From an uncultured Clostridium sp. (GTDB lineage Bacteria; Bacillota; Clostridia; TANB77; CAG-508), in the NCBI GenBank assembly GCA_948465625.1, contig CAOJXM010000005.1:1-14010 (forward strand): a DNA stretch of 14,010 bases, given 5' to 3'. The notes below the pieces were generated by a model that was not told the DNA's origin, did not search any database, and saw only the letters and a list, made by a program, of their open reading frames with translations. A program made the position numbers and the translations under genes. This document shows, one piece after another, positions 1-6,712 of the stretch; position 1 is the stretch's first letter; the number at the start of each line of letters is the position of its first letter.

Positions 1-3
1 GCA

Positions 4-49
4 TATTGATATAACACTATTATTATATCAATAATAATATTTATTACAA
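4..49 (-). promoter_or_regulatory. Outward-facing promoter with overlapping operator-like palindrome
   Basis: On the minus strand, TATAAT (22-27) is preceded by TG-A, an extended -10, and lies 16 bp from TTGTAA (44-49, 4 of 6 matches to TTGACA). It points out of the left edge, so its gene is not visible. A perfect 11-bp inverted repeat, TATTGATATAA at 4-14 and TTATATCAATA at 23-33 with an 8-bp gap, covers the -10 hexamer. That placement suits a repressor operator, but a stem-loop or chance in AT-rich DNA is also possible. Confidence 0.4.
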
Positions 50-66
50 TATTTTTTGTAAAAAAA

Positions 67-408
67 TTAGATTTCATCAATTCCACCTTTTATCTGATAT
101 ACATTTGCATATCCCATTTTACTCAAGATATTAATTGCCCTCTTGCTTCTTGCTCCACTTTGACAATAGGCAATAATAATGGCATTTTTATTTGGTATCA
201 TCTTTTCAATATCTCCTAATTCATATAAAGGAATACAAATATCCCCTTCTAAATGATATTCTTCATGCTCTTGTTTACTTCTTACATCAAGCAAAATTGT
301 TTGTGCTTCCTCTCTTATCATTTCTTTTGCTTGCATATAACTAACACATTTATCATCTCGAAACAGTGATATATTCACTATTTTCCCTAATTTTGCTAAT
401 ATTTTCAT
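67..408 (-). CDS. Small single-domain rhodanese-like protein
   Basis: This is a stand-alone rhodanese domain of 113 residues, probably a cytoplasmic sulfur (persulfide) carrier or sulfurtransferase. Visible motifs are the structural LLDVR (39-43), an acidic EHEEYHLEGDI stretch, and the active-site loop YCQSGARSK with the catalytic cysteine at about residue 82. The protein ends in a GGI motif just after the last strand, where many relatives have GG-I-x-x-W, so the C-terminus is minimal. I chose ATG 408 over an in-frame GTG at 417 because AGAGGTG (415-421) is a good ribosome-binding site six bases from that ATG and overlaps the GTG. No signal peptide or membrane segment is seen. It is separated from aspS by a terminator and 230 bp, so it is probably its own unit. 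The physiological sulfur donor and acceptor cannot be told from sequence. Confidence 0.85.
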   Translation of the reverse strand: MKILAKLGKIVNISLFRDDKCVSYMQAKEMIREEAQTILLDVRSKQEHEEYHLEGDICIPLYELGDIEKMIPNKNAIIIAYCQSGARSKRAINILSKMGYANVYQIKGGIDEI

Positions 409-500
409 TTTTAACACCTCTTCCCTATCATATTCGCAATTTCGACATTATGTTATTTATTTTTAGTTACTTTTTTCTTTTCTTTTTCCTCTTTTCAAAA

Positions 501-567
501 TGTGGATAATGTGGATAACTCTGTGAATAACTTATTTCAGTGGACTATTTTTCATTTTTTATTCACA
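501..567. promoter_or_regulatory. Cluster of four DnaA-box-like 9-mers
   Basis: Two exact copies of TGTGGATAA (complement of the DnaA box TTATCCACA) sit back to back at 501-509 and 510-518. A one-mismatch copy, TGTGAATAA, follows at 522-530, and an oppositely oriented TTATTCACA lies at 559-567. T-rich DNA (551-620) follows. The gap lies between the rhodanese gene and the aspS terminator. Such clusters occur at oriC and at DnaA-titrating or DnaA-regulated sites. No dnaA, dnaN or rpmH is nearby and the gene strand does not switch here, so origin function is unproven. Confidence 0.45.
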
Positions 568-642
568 CAATGTTCACAAAAATTATGTTGATTTTTTATT
601 TTGTTTTTCATTCTTGTTTTTATGTTACTGAGCCAAAGTTAT

Positions 643-671
643 AAAAAAAGCAGGTATTAAAATACCTACTT
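643..671 (-). terminator. Intrinsic terminator of aspS
   Basis: On the minus strand a 10-bp stem (662-671 with 648-657, one G-U pair) closes a TTTA loop and is followed by a run of Ts at 643-649. It begins inside the aspS stop codon (670-672), so transcription should end immediately after the gene. Confidence 0.85.
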
Positions 672-2424
672 ACACATCTAACTTGATATGAACATCTTTT
701 AATTGTTGCTCTGTTACTGTACTTGGGGCTCTCATTAACAAATCTCTTGCCTTTTTATTCTTTGGAAAAGCAATAACTTGTCTTAAATTCTCTTCATTGG
801 CAATTAACATTACCATTCGATCTAATCCTGGTGCTGCTCCTGCATGAGGTGGTGTTCCATATTGGAAAGCATGAAATAATGCTCCAAATCTTTCTTCTAC
901 ATCTTTTCTGGTATAGCCTGCTATCTCAAAAGCCTTTACCATTAATTCTGGGTCATGATTTCTAACGGCTCCTGATGCCATCTCATACCCATTGCACACC
1001 ACATCATATTGATAAGCCAAAATTTCTAATGGGTCTTTGTTTAATAAACTATCCATTCCTCCTTGTGGCATTGAAAATGGATTATGGTTAAAATCAATCG
1101 TTCCTTCGTCTGATAATTCATACATTGGAAAATCCACAATTAAACAAAACTTATACACTTCTTTTTCTAATAAGTCTAGTCTTTTCCCTAATTCGATTCT
1201 AACTCCACCTGCTATTTTTTGTGCTGTTTTGAATTCGTCTGCAATAAAGAACATTGCTGTATTTGGTTTTGCTCCTGTTAGGGTAATCAACTTTTCTTTC
1301 ACCGCTTCATCAATAAATTTGGCAATTCCACCATTTACTTGATTTTGTTCGTCTAATTTTACCCAAGCTAATCCTTTTGCACCTAATTCTTCTACTGCAA
1401 AAGTAGACATATTATCAAAAAATTTACGAGGTTGTTCTGCTGCCTTTTCTACAGCAATTACCTTAATAGTTTTGTCTTTAAAGGCATTAAACTCTGTATT
1501 AGCAAAAATGTCTGTTGCATCTTTTATGATTAATGGATTTCTTAAATCTGGTTTATCAATTCCATAATCCTCCATTGCTTCTTTGTAGGTAATTCTTCTA
1601 AATGGTCCTTTGTCCACTTTCCAAGTAGAATGTTTTTCAAACACATCTGGTACAATCTCTTCTAGTACTTGAAATACATCTTCCTGGGTTGCAAATGACA
1701 TTTCAAAATCTAGTTGATAAAACTCTCCTGGAGCACGGTCTGCTCTTGGGTCTTCGTCTCGAAAACAAGGAGCAATTTGATAGTATTTATTAAATCCTGA
1801 TACCATAAGCAATTGTTTAAATTGTTGTGGAGCTTGTGGTAATGCATAAAATTCTCCTGGATGAAGTCTACTTGGCACTAAAAAATCTCTTGCCCCTTCT
1901 GGAGAAGAATTGGCTAAAATTGGAGTTTGTATTTCGGTAAATCCTAATTCATCCATTTTGTTTCTTAATGTCTTCATAATAGCAGACCTTAATAGGATAT
2001 TTTTATGAAGATGATCATTTCTTAAATCTAAAAAGCGATATTCCAATCTTAAATCTTCTCTTGCTGTGTTTTGTTCTGCTGTATTAATCTCAAAAGGTAA
2101 TACATTTTTACACTTTCCTAACATGGTAATTTGATTTGCGATTACTTCAATTGCCCCTGTTGGAATTTTGTCGTTTTTACTTGCTCTTTCTACTACTTTT
2201 CCCTCTATGCTTATACAACATTCTGTTGTTAATTCTTCACATTGTTTATTTATTTTTTCCTCATTTTGTATTACAATTTGCGTAATTCCAAATTCATCTC
2301 TTAAATCAATAAATTGCATACCACCTAAGTTTCTAATTCTTTGTACCCAACCTGCTAATTTTACTGTTTTCCCAATTTCTTTTTCACTTAATTCTCCACA
2401 ATTGTGTGTTCTATATTCGTTCAT
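670..2424 (-). CDS. aspS: Aspartate--tRNA ligase
   Basis: This class II aminoacyl-tRNA synthetase charges tRNA-Asp with aspartate in the cytoplasm. The 584 residues match the usual bacterial length. An N-terminal OB-fold for the anticodon (about 1-105, GWVQRIRNLGGMQFIDLRD) is followed by the catalytic core. Motif 2 is FRDEDPRADR (221-230) then GEFYQLDFEMSF (233-244). The bacterial GAD insertion follows (about 290-410), and motif 3 is GAAPGLDRMVML (529-540). The RAPGEFYQLDFEMSF and SGAVRNHDPEL wording resembles the subtype common in alphaproteobacteria and many Clostridia. In the OB-fold, a Leu (R-N-L-G-G) aligns with the position where nondiscriminating enzymes are reported to carry His; this weakly hints at a discriminating enzyme. 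The start ATG has AAAGGA upstream. An extended -10 promoter and a downstream terminator make it a single-gene unit. Confidence 0.97.
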   Translation of the reverse strand: MNEYRTHNCGELSEKEIGKTVKLAGWVQRIRNLGGMQFIDLRDEFGITQIVIQNEEKINKQCEELTTECCISIEGKVVERASKNDKIPTGAIEVIANQITMLGKCKNVLPFEINTAEQNTAREDLRLEYRFLDLRNDHLHKNILLRSAIMKTLRNKMDELGFTEIQTPILANSSPEGARDFLVPSRLHPGEFYALPQAPQQFKQLLMVSGFNKYYQIAPCFRDEDPRADRAPGEFYQLDFEMSFATQEDVFQVLEEIVPDVFEKHSTWKVDKGPFRRITYKEAMEDYGIDKPDLRNPLIIKDATDIFANTEFNAFKDKTIKVIAVEKAAEQPRKFFDNMSTFAVEELGAKGLAWVKLDEQNQVNGGIAKFIDEAVKEKLITLTGAKPNTAMFFIADEFKTAQKIAGGVRIELGKRLDLLEKEVYKFCLIVDFPMYELSDEGTIDFNHNPFSMPQGGMDSLLNKDPLEILAYQYDVVCNGYEMASGAVRNHDPELMVKAFEIAGYTRKDVEERFGALFHAFQYGTPPHAGAAPGLDRMVMLIANEENLRQVIAFPKNKKARDLLMRAPSTVTEQQLKDVHIKLDV

Positions 2425-2463
2425 CTGTCACATTCCTTTCCTCTCTATTCCTAATACGTTACT

Positions 2464-2492
2464 ATTATATCACTTATTTCTTTCTACGTGAA
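2464..2492 (-). promoter_or_regulatory. aspS promoter (extended -10)
   Basis: TGATATAAT places an extended -10 at 2464-2469, with TTCACG (4 of 6) at 2487-2492 across a 17-bp spacer. The predicted transcript starts about 33 bases before the aspS ATG. The bases after the -10 read TATAATAGTAAC, which recurs at the ftsY promoter. Confidence 0.7.
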
Positions 2493-2515
2493 GTTATTTT
2501 TCGCTTTTTCTTATG

Positions 2516-2560
2516 AAAAACGATGGTTATGCTAACGTAGTTTACCTTAACATAACCATC
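2516..2560 (-). terminator. Intrinsic terminator of thrS
   Basis: GATGGTTATG (2551-2560 read on the minus strand) pairs perfectly over 10 bp with CATAACCATC (2522-2531). The apical region is 19 nt, and the stem is followed by C then a five-T tract (2516-2520). It lies 24 bp after the thrS stop and upstream of the aspS promoter, separating the two synthetase genes. Confidence 0.8.
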
Positions 2561-2584
2561 CTTCCTAGAACTTTATAAAATTTC

Positions 2585-4504
2585 CTAGCAATTTGCAAAT
2601 GTAGCAATCTCCTCTTTTACCTTATGGATAAATTCTTCTTGTGACATTTGTCCAATATCTCCTTCTTTTCTTGAACGTACACCAACTGCTTTTGCCTCTA
2701 TTTCTTTATCCCCTAATACTAGCATATATGGTACTTTTTGCAATTGTGCTTCACGTATTTTGTATCCAATTTTTTCGTTTCGATCATCTAACTCAACTCT
2801 GATACCTTGTTTTTCTAATTCTTCTTTTACTTCTTTGGCATAAGTATGATGTGCTTCTGCAATTGGTAAAATTCTCGCTTGTACTGGTGCTAGCCAAGTT
2901 GGATACGCTCCTGCATAATGTTCTGTAATAATACCAATAAATCTTTCAAAAGAACCAAATAATGCTCTGTGAATTAGAATTGGTGTTTTCTTTTCTCCTT
3001 CTTTATCAATATAACTCAAGTTAAAACGAAGTGGTAATTGGAAGTCAACTTGTACAGTTCCCATTTGCCATTCTCTACCAATACAATCCTTCATTTTAAT
3101 ATCTATTTTTGGTCCGTAGAAAGCACCATCCCCTTCATTAATTCTGTAGTTATCTTTTCCACATAATTCGTCTAGTACTTCTTTTAAGTTTGCTTCTGCT
3201 TTGTTCCATAGTTCAATTTCTCCCATATAGTCATCTGGTCTAGTTGATAGGGTTAACTCAAATTCTAATCCAAAGATTCCATATAGATATTTTGCAATCT
3301 CAATAATATCTTTAATTTCAGAACCAATTTGGTCTTCTGTAATAAAGTTATGAGAGTCATCTTGACGAAACATTCTTACACGGAATAGTCCATTTAATTG
3401 CCCAGATTTTTCATTTCTATGGATGACATCCACATCATTAAATCTTAATGGTAAGTCTTTGTAACTTCTTAGTTTAGAAGCAAATATTTTTATGGCATTT
3501 GGACAGTTCATTGGTTTTAAAGCTTGCTCTTTTCCATCTGAATCGGTTAATACAAACATATCCTCTTTATAGTGGTCCCAGTGACCTGATGTTTTCCATA
3601 ATTCACTACTATTTAATTGTGGTCCAGAAAATTCTAGATATCCTCTTTTTTCATGTTCTTTTCTCCAAAGTTCCATTAAAATGTTCATCATTTTAAATCC
3701 TTTTGGCATCCAATATGCCATTCCTGGTGCTGTCTCATCAAAGAAGAATAAGTCTAATTCCTTTCCAATTTTTCTATGGTCTCTTTTTTTGGCTTCCTCT
3801 AACATCGTAATATATTCTTCTAATTGGCTTGCCTTTGGATAAGAAATCCCATAAATTCTTTGCATACTGTCATTTTCTTGGTTTCCTTTCCAATACGCTG
3901 CTGAAGTAGATAATAGCTTGATTGCTTTTACCTTTCCTGTACTTTCTAAGTGTGGACCTGCACAAAGGTCTGTAAAATCTCCTTGTTTATAGAATGAGAT
4001 TTCTTCATTGTCTGGTAATTCTTCGATTAACTCTATTTTATAGTTTTCGTTTCTTTCTTTCATAAAGTTGATTGCGTCTTGTCTTGATAAACGAAATCTT
4101 TCAATTGCAATATCTTCTTTGATAATCTTTTTCATTTCTTCTTCTATTTTTTTAATGTCTTCTTCACTAAATGGCTTTTCTACTTTAAAGTCATAATAAA
4201 ATCCATTTTCAATTGCTGGTCCAATTCCTAATTTGGTATTGGGAAATAGTCTTTTTACGGCTTGTGCTAAGATATGAGAAGTTGTATGCCAGTATGCCTT
4301 TTTTCCTGCTTCATCATCAAATGTTAAAATACTAACATTACAGTCTTTTTCTAATTGGTATCTTAAGTCTTTTACTTCTCCATCTACCATTCCTGCCATA
4401 GCGATTCTTGCTAATCCTTCACTAATTTGTTTTGCTAGTTCTAATAATGAACTTCCTACTTCAACCTCTTTTACAGAGCCATCTTTTAATGTTACTTTTA
4501 TCAT
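2585..4504 (-). CDS. thrS: Threonine--tRNA ligase
   Basis: Class II threonyl-tRNA synthetase of 639 residues, normal length. Domains in order are an N-terminal TGS domain (1-62) and an editing domain with HTTSH (H73, H77) and the CAGPH motif (C181, H185), which removes mischarged serine. The catalytic core has motif 2 RVRMFRQDDSH and motif 3 HRALFGSFERF followed by YPTWLAPVQ. The zinc ligands are C334, H385 and H512, matching the known E. coli C334/H385/H511 set. A C-terminal anticodon-binding domain contains LDDRNEKIGYKIREAQ. An in-frame ATG 11 codons upstream exists, but I chose ATG 4504 because GGGAGGA lies seven bases before it and the protein then begins MIKVTLKDGS like its relatives. 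A T-box riboswitch controls it, so expression should rise when threonyl-tRNA is undercharged. Confidence 0.97.
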   Translation of the reverse strand: MIKVTLKDGSVKEVEVGSSLLELAKQISEGLARIAMAGMVDGEVKDLRYQLEKDCNVSILTFDDEAGKKAYWHTTSHILAQAVKRLFPNTKLGIGPAIENGFYYDFKVEKPFSEEDIKKIEEEMKKIIKEDIAIERFRLSRQDAINFMKERNENYKIELIEELPDNEEISFYKQGDFTDLCAGPHLESTGKVKAIKLLSTSAAYWKGNQENDSMQRIYGISYPKASQLEEYITMLEEAKKRDHRKIGKELDLFFFDETAPGMAYWMPKGFKMMNILMELWRKEHEKRGYLEFSGPQLNSSELWKTSGHWDHYKEDMFVLTDSDGKEQALKPMNCPNAIKIFASKLRSYKDLPLRFNDVDVIHRNEKSGQLNGLFRVRMFRQDDSHNFITEDQIGSEIKDIIEIAKYLYGIFGLEFELTLSTRPDDYMGEIELWNKAEANLKEVLDELCGKDNYRINEGDGAFYGPKIDIKMKDCIGREWQMGTVQVDFQLPLRFNLSYIDKEGEKKTPILIHRALFGSFERFIGIITEHYAGAYPTWLAPVQARILPIAEAHHTYAKEVKEELEKQGIRVELDDRNEKIGYKIREAQLQKVPYMLVLGDKEIEAKAVGVRSRKEGDIGQMSQEEFIHKVKEEIATFANC

Positions 4505-4528
4505 AATAAATCCTCCCTTATTTATAAC

Positions 4529-4595
4529 AAAACACACCTAATACGAAACAATTCTTCGTATTAGGTGTGCATTATATACACGGTTCCAACCTAAT
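4529..4595 (-). terminator. T-box antiterminator / terminator switch
   Basis: The antiterminator pairs ATTAGG (4590-4595) with CCTAAT (4560-4565), with a GTG/CAC upper helix and the UGGA-containing bulge. The competing terminator pairs CACACCTAATACGAA (4555-4569) with TTCGTATTAGGTGTG (4533-4547), 15 bp around a 7-nt loop, followed by TTTT (4529-4532). Both use CCTAAT, so they are mutually exclusive. Uncharged tRNA-Thr should favour the first and allow thrS transcription. Confidence 0.9.
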
Positions 4596-4762
4596 GTTTT
4601 ACTCTATTTTGATGATAACGTAATCAACGTCTAGTTTTACTAGAAATATGGCAAGAGTAGTATTTTCAAATACGTTTTCTTAAACTAGCTTTCAGCCTAT
4701 GGCTAGTTCTCTCTTTTAGTAACCTTTATTTTACTTGTCTCTTACTATTTTTACTATACTCT
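4529..4762 (-). promoter_or_regulatory. T-box riboswitch of thrS
   Basis: The thrS leader carries the T-box core AGGTTGGAACCGTG, a variant of AGGGTGGNACCGCG. Its UGGA (4588-4585) would pair with a tRNA 3' end U-CCA. Stem I spans about 4652-4762, closed by AAGAGTA against TACTCTT. It carries an upper helix of AACTAGC (4702-4708) with GCTAGTT (4683-4689), the AGAGAG bulge, and a GGCTGAAA apical loop resembling the conserved distal loop. A CAAGTA/TATTTG helix puts AAAACG in the specifier loop; the threonine codon there would be ACG (4673-4675). Small hairpins follow (TCTAG-TAAAA-CTAGA). The identification as a T-box is firm. The specifier assignment is tentative, since threonine T-boxes usually show ACC and AAC+G is an alternative reading. 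Confidence 0.9.
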
Positions 4763-4765
4763 TAT

Positions 4766-4794
4766 ATCTTACAACATTTTTTACTACTTGTCAA
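4766..4794 (-). promoter_or_regulatory. thrS promoter
   Basis: A consensus -35 TTGACA (4789-4794) and a 17-bp spacer lead to TAAGAT (4766-4771, 4 of 6). An A/T-rich stretch that could act as an UP element precedes it. The transcript would begin at the foot of T-box stem I. Confidence 0.75.
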
Positions 4795-4847
4795 TTGTTT
4801 TGAAAAAATTTTGTGAATAACTCTATGTTCAATAGAATATCTTTCCT

Positions 4848-6062
4848 TTATAAATACAATATCGGTCGAAAACTAATTCCTCTAAACGCTTGTGTAATTG
4901 AATTTCGATATCGATAACTTGTAAAACTTCCTGTTCCATCATAATAACTTCCTCGATTGGTACATGGTCCTACTGAGCCACTATATGTTTCTGTCGTCCA
5001 CTCTGTACAATTTCCTGCCATATCATAAATATGACATCTTTCATCTTCATTACTTCCTGTATTCGTTAACGTAGCTTTTATGCTTGGTCCATTCTGCATA
5101 GAATAATCACTATCTCCTGAATACTTTTGAATAAATACAATTGCTGTATCCCACGCATAACTATTTACTAAATCACCTGTTGCTCCATAACTACTATCAT
5201 ACATATTCCTGCAAACATTTGCTGCATCTGCTTGTACTATATTATTCCATAAGTATCCTTCTGTTGTTGGAGCATATGCTACACCATCTTGATGCACTAC
5301 TCCAGTTGATTGTTTCGAATTGGGTTTCCTATCAGTTCCATAACTTGCTTCATATCTTGCGATATAATAGCCTCCATACTCTGTTACACTTCTTCGAAAT
5401 TCCTCTATATCTTTAGCATGAACATTTGGTGTAGTATCTTCTTTTAAACCTTCTATTTGATAATCTGTATCTCCATTCCCTGTAGATAGTTGGTCTGTTG
5501 GCTCTAATCGTATCGTATCAATTTCTCCTGTTGCTGTAAATACATATCTGCCTAATACTACCTCTGTTCCATCAACTGCTATCCATACAAACTGATTTCC
5601 TTCTGTATCCTCTATAATTAATCCTGCCTTTACTGCTTCTTCTGTTGGTGGAGTTGTTCCATCTCCCCAATCTGCTGTTCCTTCATCTTTTGGCTTAAAT
5701 CCCTTTGGTATTTCTGGATTAAAGGCATCTGGTGTTCCGCTATTAATCGTACTATTTTCGGTATAAATTCCATCTCCATTTGGCTTTCCTGGTTTTTCGC
5801 TTGGTGTTGTACTTCCACCTTGATACTGATTGATTAAATCTCCCATTTTTTTGTCTACACTATTTAAACTGGTCGCTTCGTTATTGGCTGAATTCTTATA
5901 TATCTGTGCTCCCTCTTGTGACTTCTTAAAAATTCCATTATCCCCTATTGTTAAATTAATCGCTACTCCTGCTAAAATTAACATCACAATTACGGTAATA
6001 ACTAATGCTATTAAGGTAATTCCTGCATTTGTTCTTACTAACTTGCTCTGCTTTTCCCTCAT
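4848..6062 (-). CDS. Prepilin-like surface protein with FGE/C-type-lectin-like domain
   Basis: The 404-residue protein starts with a type IV prepilin-like leader. A short basic stretch is followed by NAG|ITLIALVIT, where a prepilin peptidase could cut after Gly14, and the hydrophobic helix spans about 15-38. Mature position 5 is Ala19, not the usual Glu. A Pro/Gly/Thr-rich linker (about 80-140) leads to a domain like formylglycine-generating enzymes: FVWIAVDGTEV, GGYYIARYEASYG (230-242), YDMAGNCTEWT (346-356), RGSYYDGTGSF and the terminal FRGISFRPILYL. The paired catalytic cysteines of the aerobic enzyme's R-C-A-A-R region are absent (SYRYRNS instead), so I infer a binding or structural fold. 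Cysteines lie at 284, 343, 352 and 367. AAGGAG lies 11 bases before the start. It is probably envelope-anchored or secreted; its ligand is unknown and no pilus genes are nearby. Confidence 0.8.
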   Translation of the reverse strand: MREKQSKLVRTNAGITLIALVITVIVMLILAGVAINLTIGDNGIFKKSQEGAQIYKNSANNEATSLNSVDKKMGDLINQYQGGSTTPSEKPGKPNGDGIYTENSTINSGTPDAFNPEIPKGFKPKDEGTADWGDGTTPPTEEAVKAGLIIEDTEGNQFVWIAVDGTEVVLGRYVFTATGEIDTIRLEPTDQLSTGNGDTDYQIEGLKEDTTPNVHAKDIEEFRRSVTEYGGYYIARYEASYGTDRKPNSKQSTGVVHQDGVAYAPTTEGYLWNNIVQADAANVCRNMYDSSYGATGDLVNSYAWDTAIVFIQKYSGDSDYSMQNGPSIKATLTNTGSNEDERCHIYDMAGNCTEWTTETYSGSVGPCTNRGSYYDGTGSFTSYRYRNSITQAFRGISFRPILYL

Positions 6063-6151
6063 TCAATTTTCTTCTCCTTTGTCTTTTTATTTGTATTATT
6101 TTCTATTCTGTCGAAAATAATATATTTTCCTTTTATCTCTAGCATTTTCAT
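6059..6151 (-). CDS. Possible 30-aa ORF coupled to the prepilin-like gene
   Basis: An ATG at 6151 opens a 30-codon frame (MKMLEIKGKYIIFDRIENN, then a Lys/Glu-rich tail). It ends in a TGA overlapping the downstream ATG as ATGA, an arrangement typical of translational coupling. The peptide is charged and has no membrane segment or known motif. No good Shine-Dalgarno sequence precedes either in-frame ATG, and the frame is AT-rich, so it may be chance. Confidence 0.2.
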   Translation of the reverse strand: MKMLEIKGKYIIFDRIENNTNKKTKEKKIE

Positions 6152-6223
6152 TCTTTTTTCAATGTACTTCTCTATTTAAAAAATGCTTCTACTTTTACAT
6201 CCTAACATTTGTTATGAAATTAG

Positions 6224-6343
6224 TTAATATATTCTATGTGTAAATTTTATGAATAAAAAGAAACGCTTACATAAAATATAAAACTCTTTACTGTCTTGTT
6301 TGTCTTTTAATCTCCTTATTTCTGCTCGTAATCTTTCGATTTC
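6224..6343 (-). pseudogene. Start-less coiled-coil-like ORF remnant
   Basis: A 39-codon open stretch begins directly after an in-frame TAG and has no ATG, GTG or TTG start at its head. Its first part reads EIERLRAEIRRLKDKQ, a charged heptad-like coiled coil, then turns hydrophobic. It could be the eroded tail of a lost gene or a frameshifted extension of something upstream; chance is also possible. The 6063-6366 gap otherwise shows only the small ORF at 6059-6151. Confidence 0.2.
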
Positions 6344-6366
6344 CTACAAAAAGTAGTCAACTATTT

Positions 6367-6660
6367 TTATCGCCTATTTCTCTCCACAATCTCAACAATA
6401 TCAGTAATATATTCCCCAATAATTGGTATATTCAATTTCACAATCTTTTGCAGTAAGATTACCAATATTGCAGTTAAAATAGTAAAACCAATTCCAATCC
6501 CAATCCCTTTAGCAATCCCTGCTATTAAATTTCGAATCAATAATTCTTTTCGATTTCCTAAAATTTCTGCTAAATCAATTAAATTATTCTTTGTTAATAC
6601 ATAATTTAAGTGATCAATATTCTTCATTAATTTTTCCAATTTGCCTTTTCGAATCCACAT
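6367..6660 (-). CDS. DUF5665 small membrane protein
   Basis: The 97-residue protein matches the DUF5665 pattern. A short charged N-terminus (LEKLMKNIDHLNYVLTKNNLIDLAEIL) is followed by NLIAGIAKGIGIGIGFTILTA, a Gly-rich membrane helix running to about residue 72, then LNIPIIGEYITDIVEIV. Family function is unknown; the protein is probably a single-pass or hairpin membrane protein. The frame is open up to 6750, but I chose ATG 6660 because the family homology starts there and AGGGTGG precedes it. Using 6750 would also overlap the ATPase gene. That Shine-Dalgarno sequence sits in the 3' arm of a hairpin (6665-6687), so translation may be restricted. No separate promoter was found, so it is probably expressed by read-through from the ATPase gene. 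Confidence 0.8.
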   Translation of the reverse strand: MWIRKGKLEKLMKNIDHLNYVLTKNNLIDLAEILGNRKELLIRNLIAGIAKGIGIGIGFTILTAILVILLQKIVKLNIPIIGEYITDIVEIVERNRR

Positions 6661-6664
6661 GAAA

Positions 6665-6687
6665 ACCACCCTATTAGATAGAGTGGT
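6665..6687 (-). terminator. Hairpin after the ATPase gene that sequesters an RBS
   Basis: On the minus strand ACCACTCTAT (6678-6687) pairs with ATAGGGTGGT (6665-6674), 10 bp with one G-U pair and a 3-nt loop, followed by TTTTC. It lies 25 bp after the ATPase stop and may act as a weak terminator. Its 3' arm contains the AGGGTGG that serves the DUF5665 start. The plus-strand version has a C-A mismatch, so the minus strand is the better folder. Confidence 0.6.
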
Positions 6688-6712
6688 CGATTTTTTATAA
6701 AATATGCACCTT

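Noticed and set aside
427..432. TATGAT as the -10 of the rhodanese gene
   Set aside because: The start site would fall on the ribosome-binding site, and no -35 lies at the right spacing, so no promoter is annotated for this gene.
501..640. Calling this interval the replication origin
   Set aside because: DnaA boxes alone are not enough. No dnaA, dnaN, rpmH or gidA is adjacent and all genes on both sides run in the same direction.
4505..4537. N-terminal extension of ThrRS by 11 residues
   Set aside because: The upstream ATG lies in the T-box terminator arm and lacks a Shine-Dalgarno sequence. The ATG at 4504 has GGGAGGA and matches family length.
4821..4840. Terminator after the prepilin-like gene
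   Set aside because: The TCTAT/ATAGA stem is only 5 bp and the T-tract is more than ten bases away, too weak to annotate.
4848..5100. Target gene of a diversity-generating retroelement
   Set aside because: The FGE/C-type-lectin-like C-terminus is the fold used by such targets. However, there is no reverse transcriptase or template repeat in the window, and the C-terminal codons are not enriched in AAY.
5630..5818. 62-codon minus-strand frame inside the prepilin-like gene
   Set aside because: It is an out-of-frame shadow within the Gly/Pro/Thr linker, with Gln-rich nonsense composition and no start signals.
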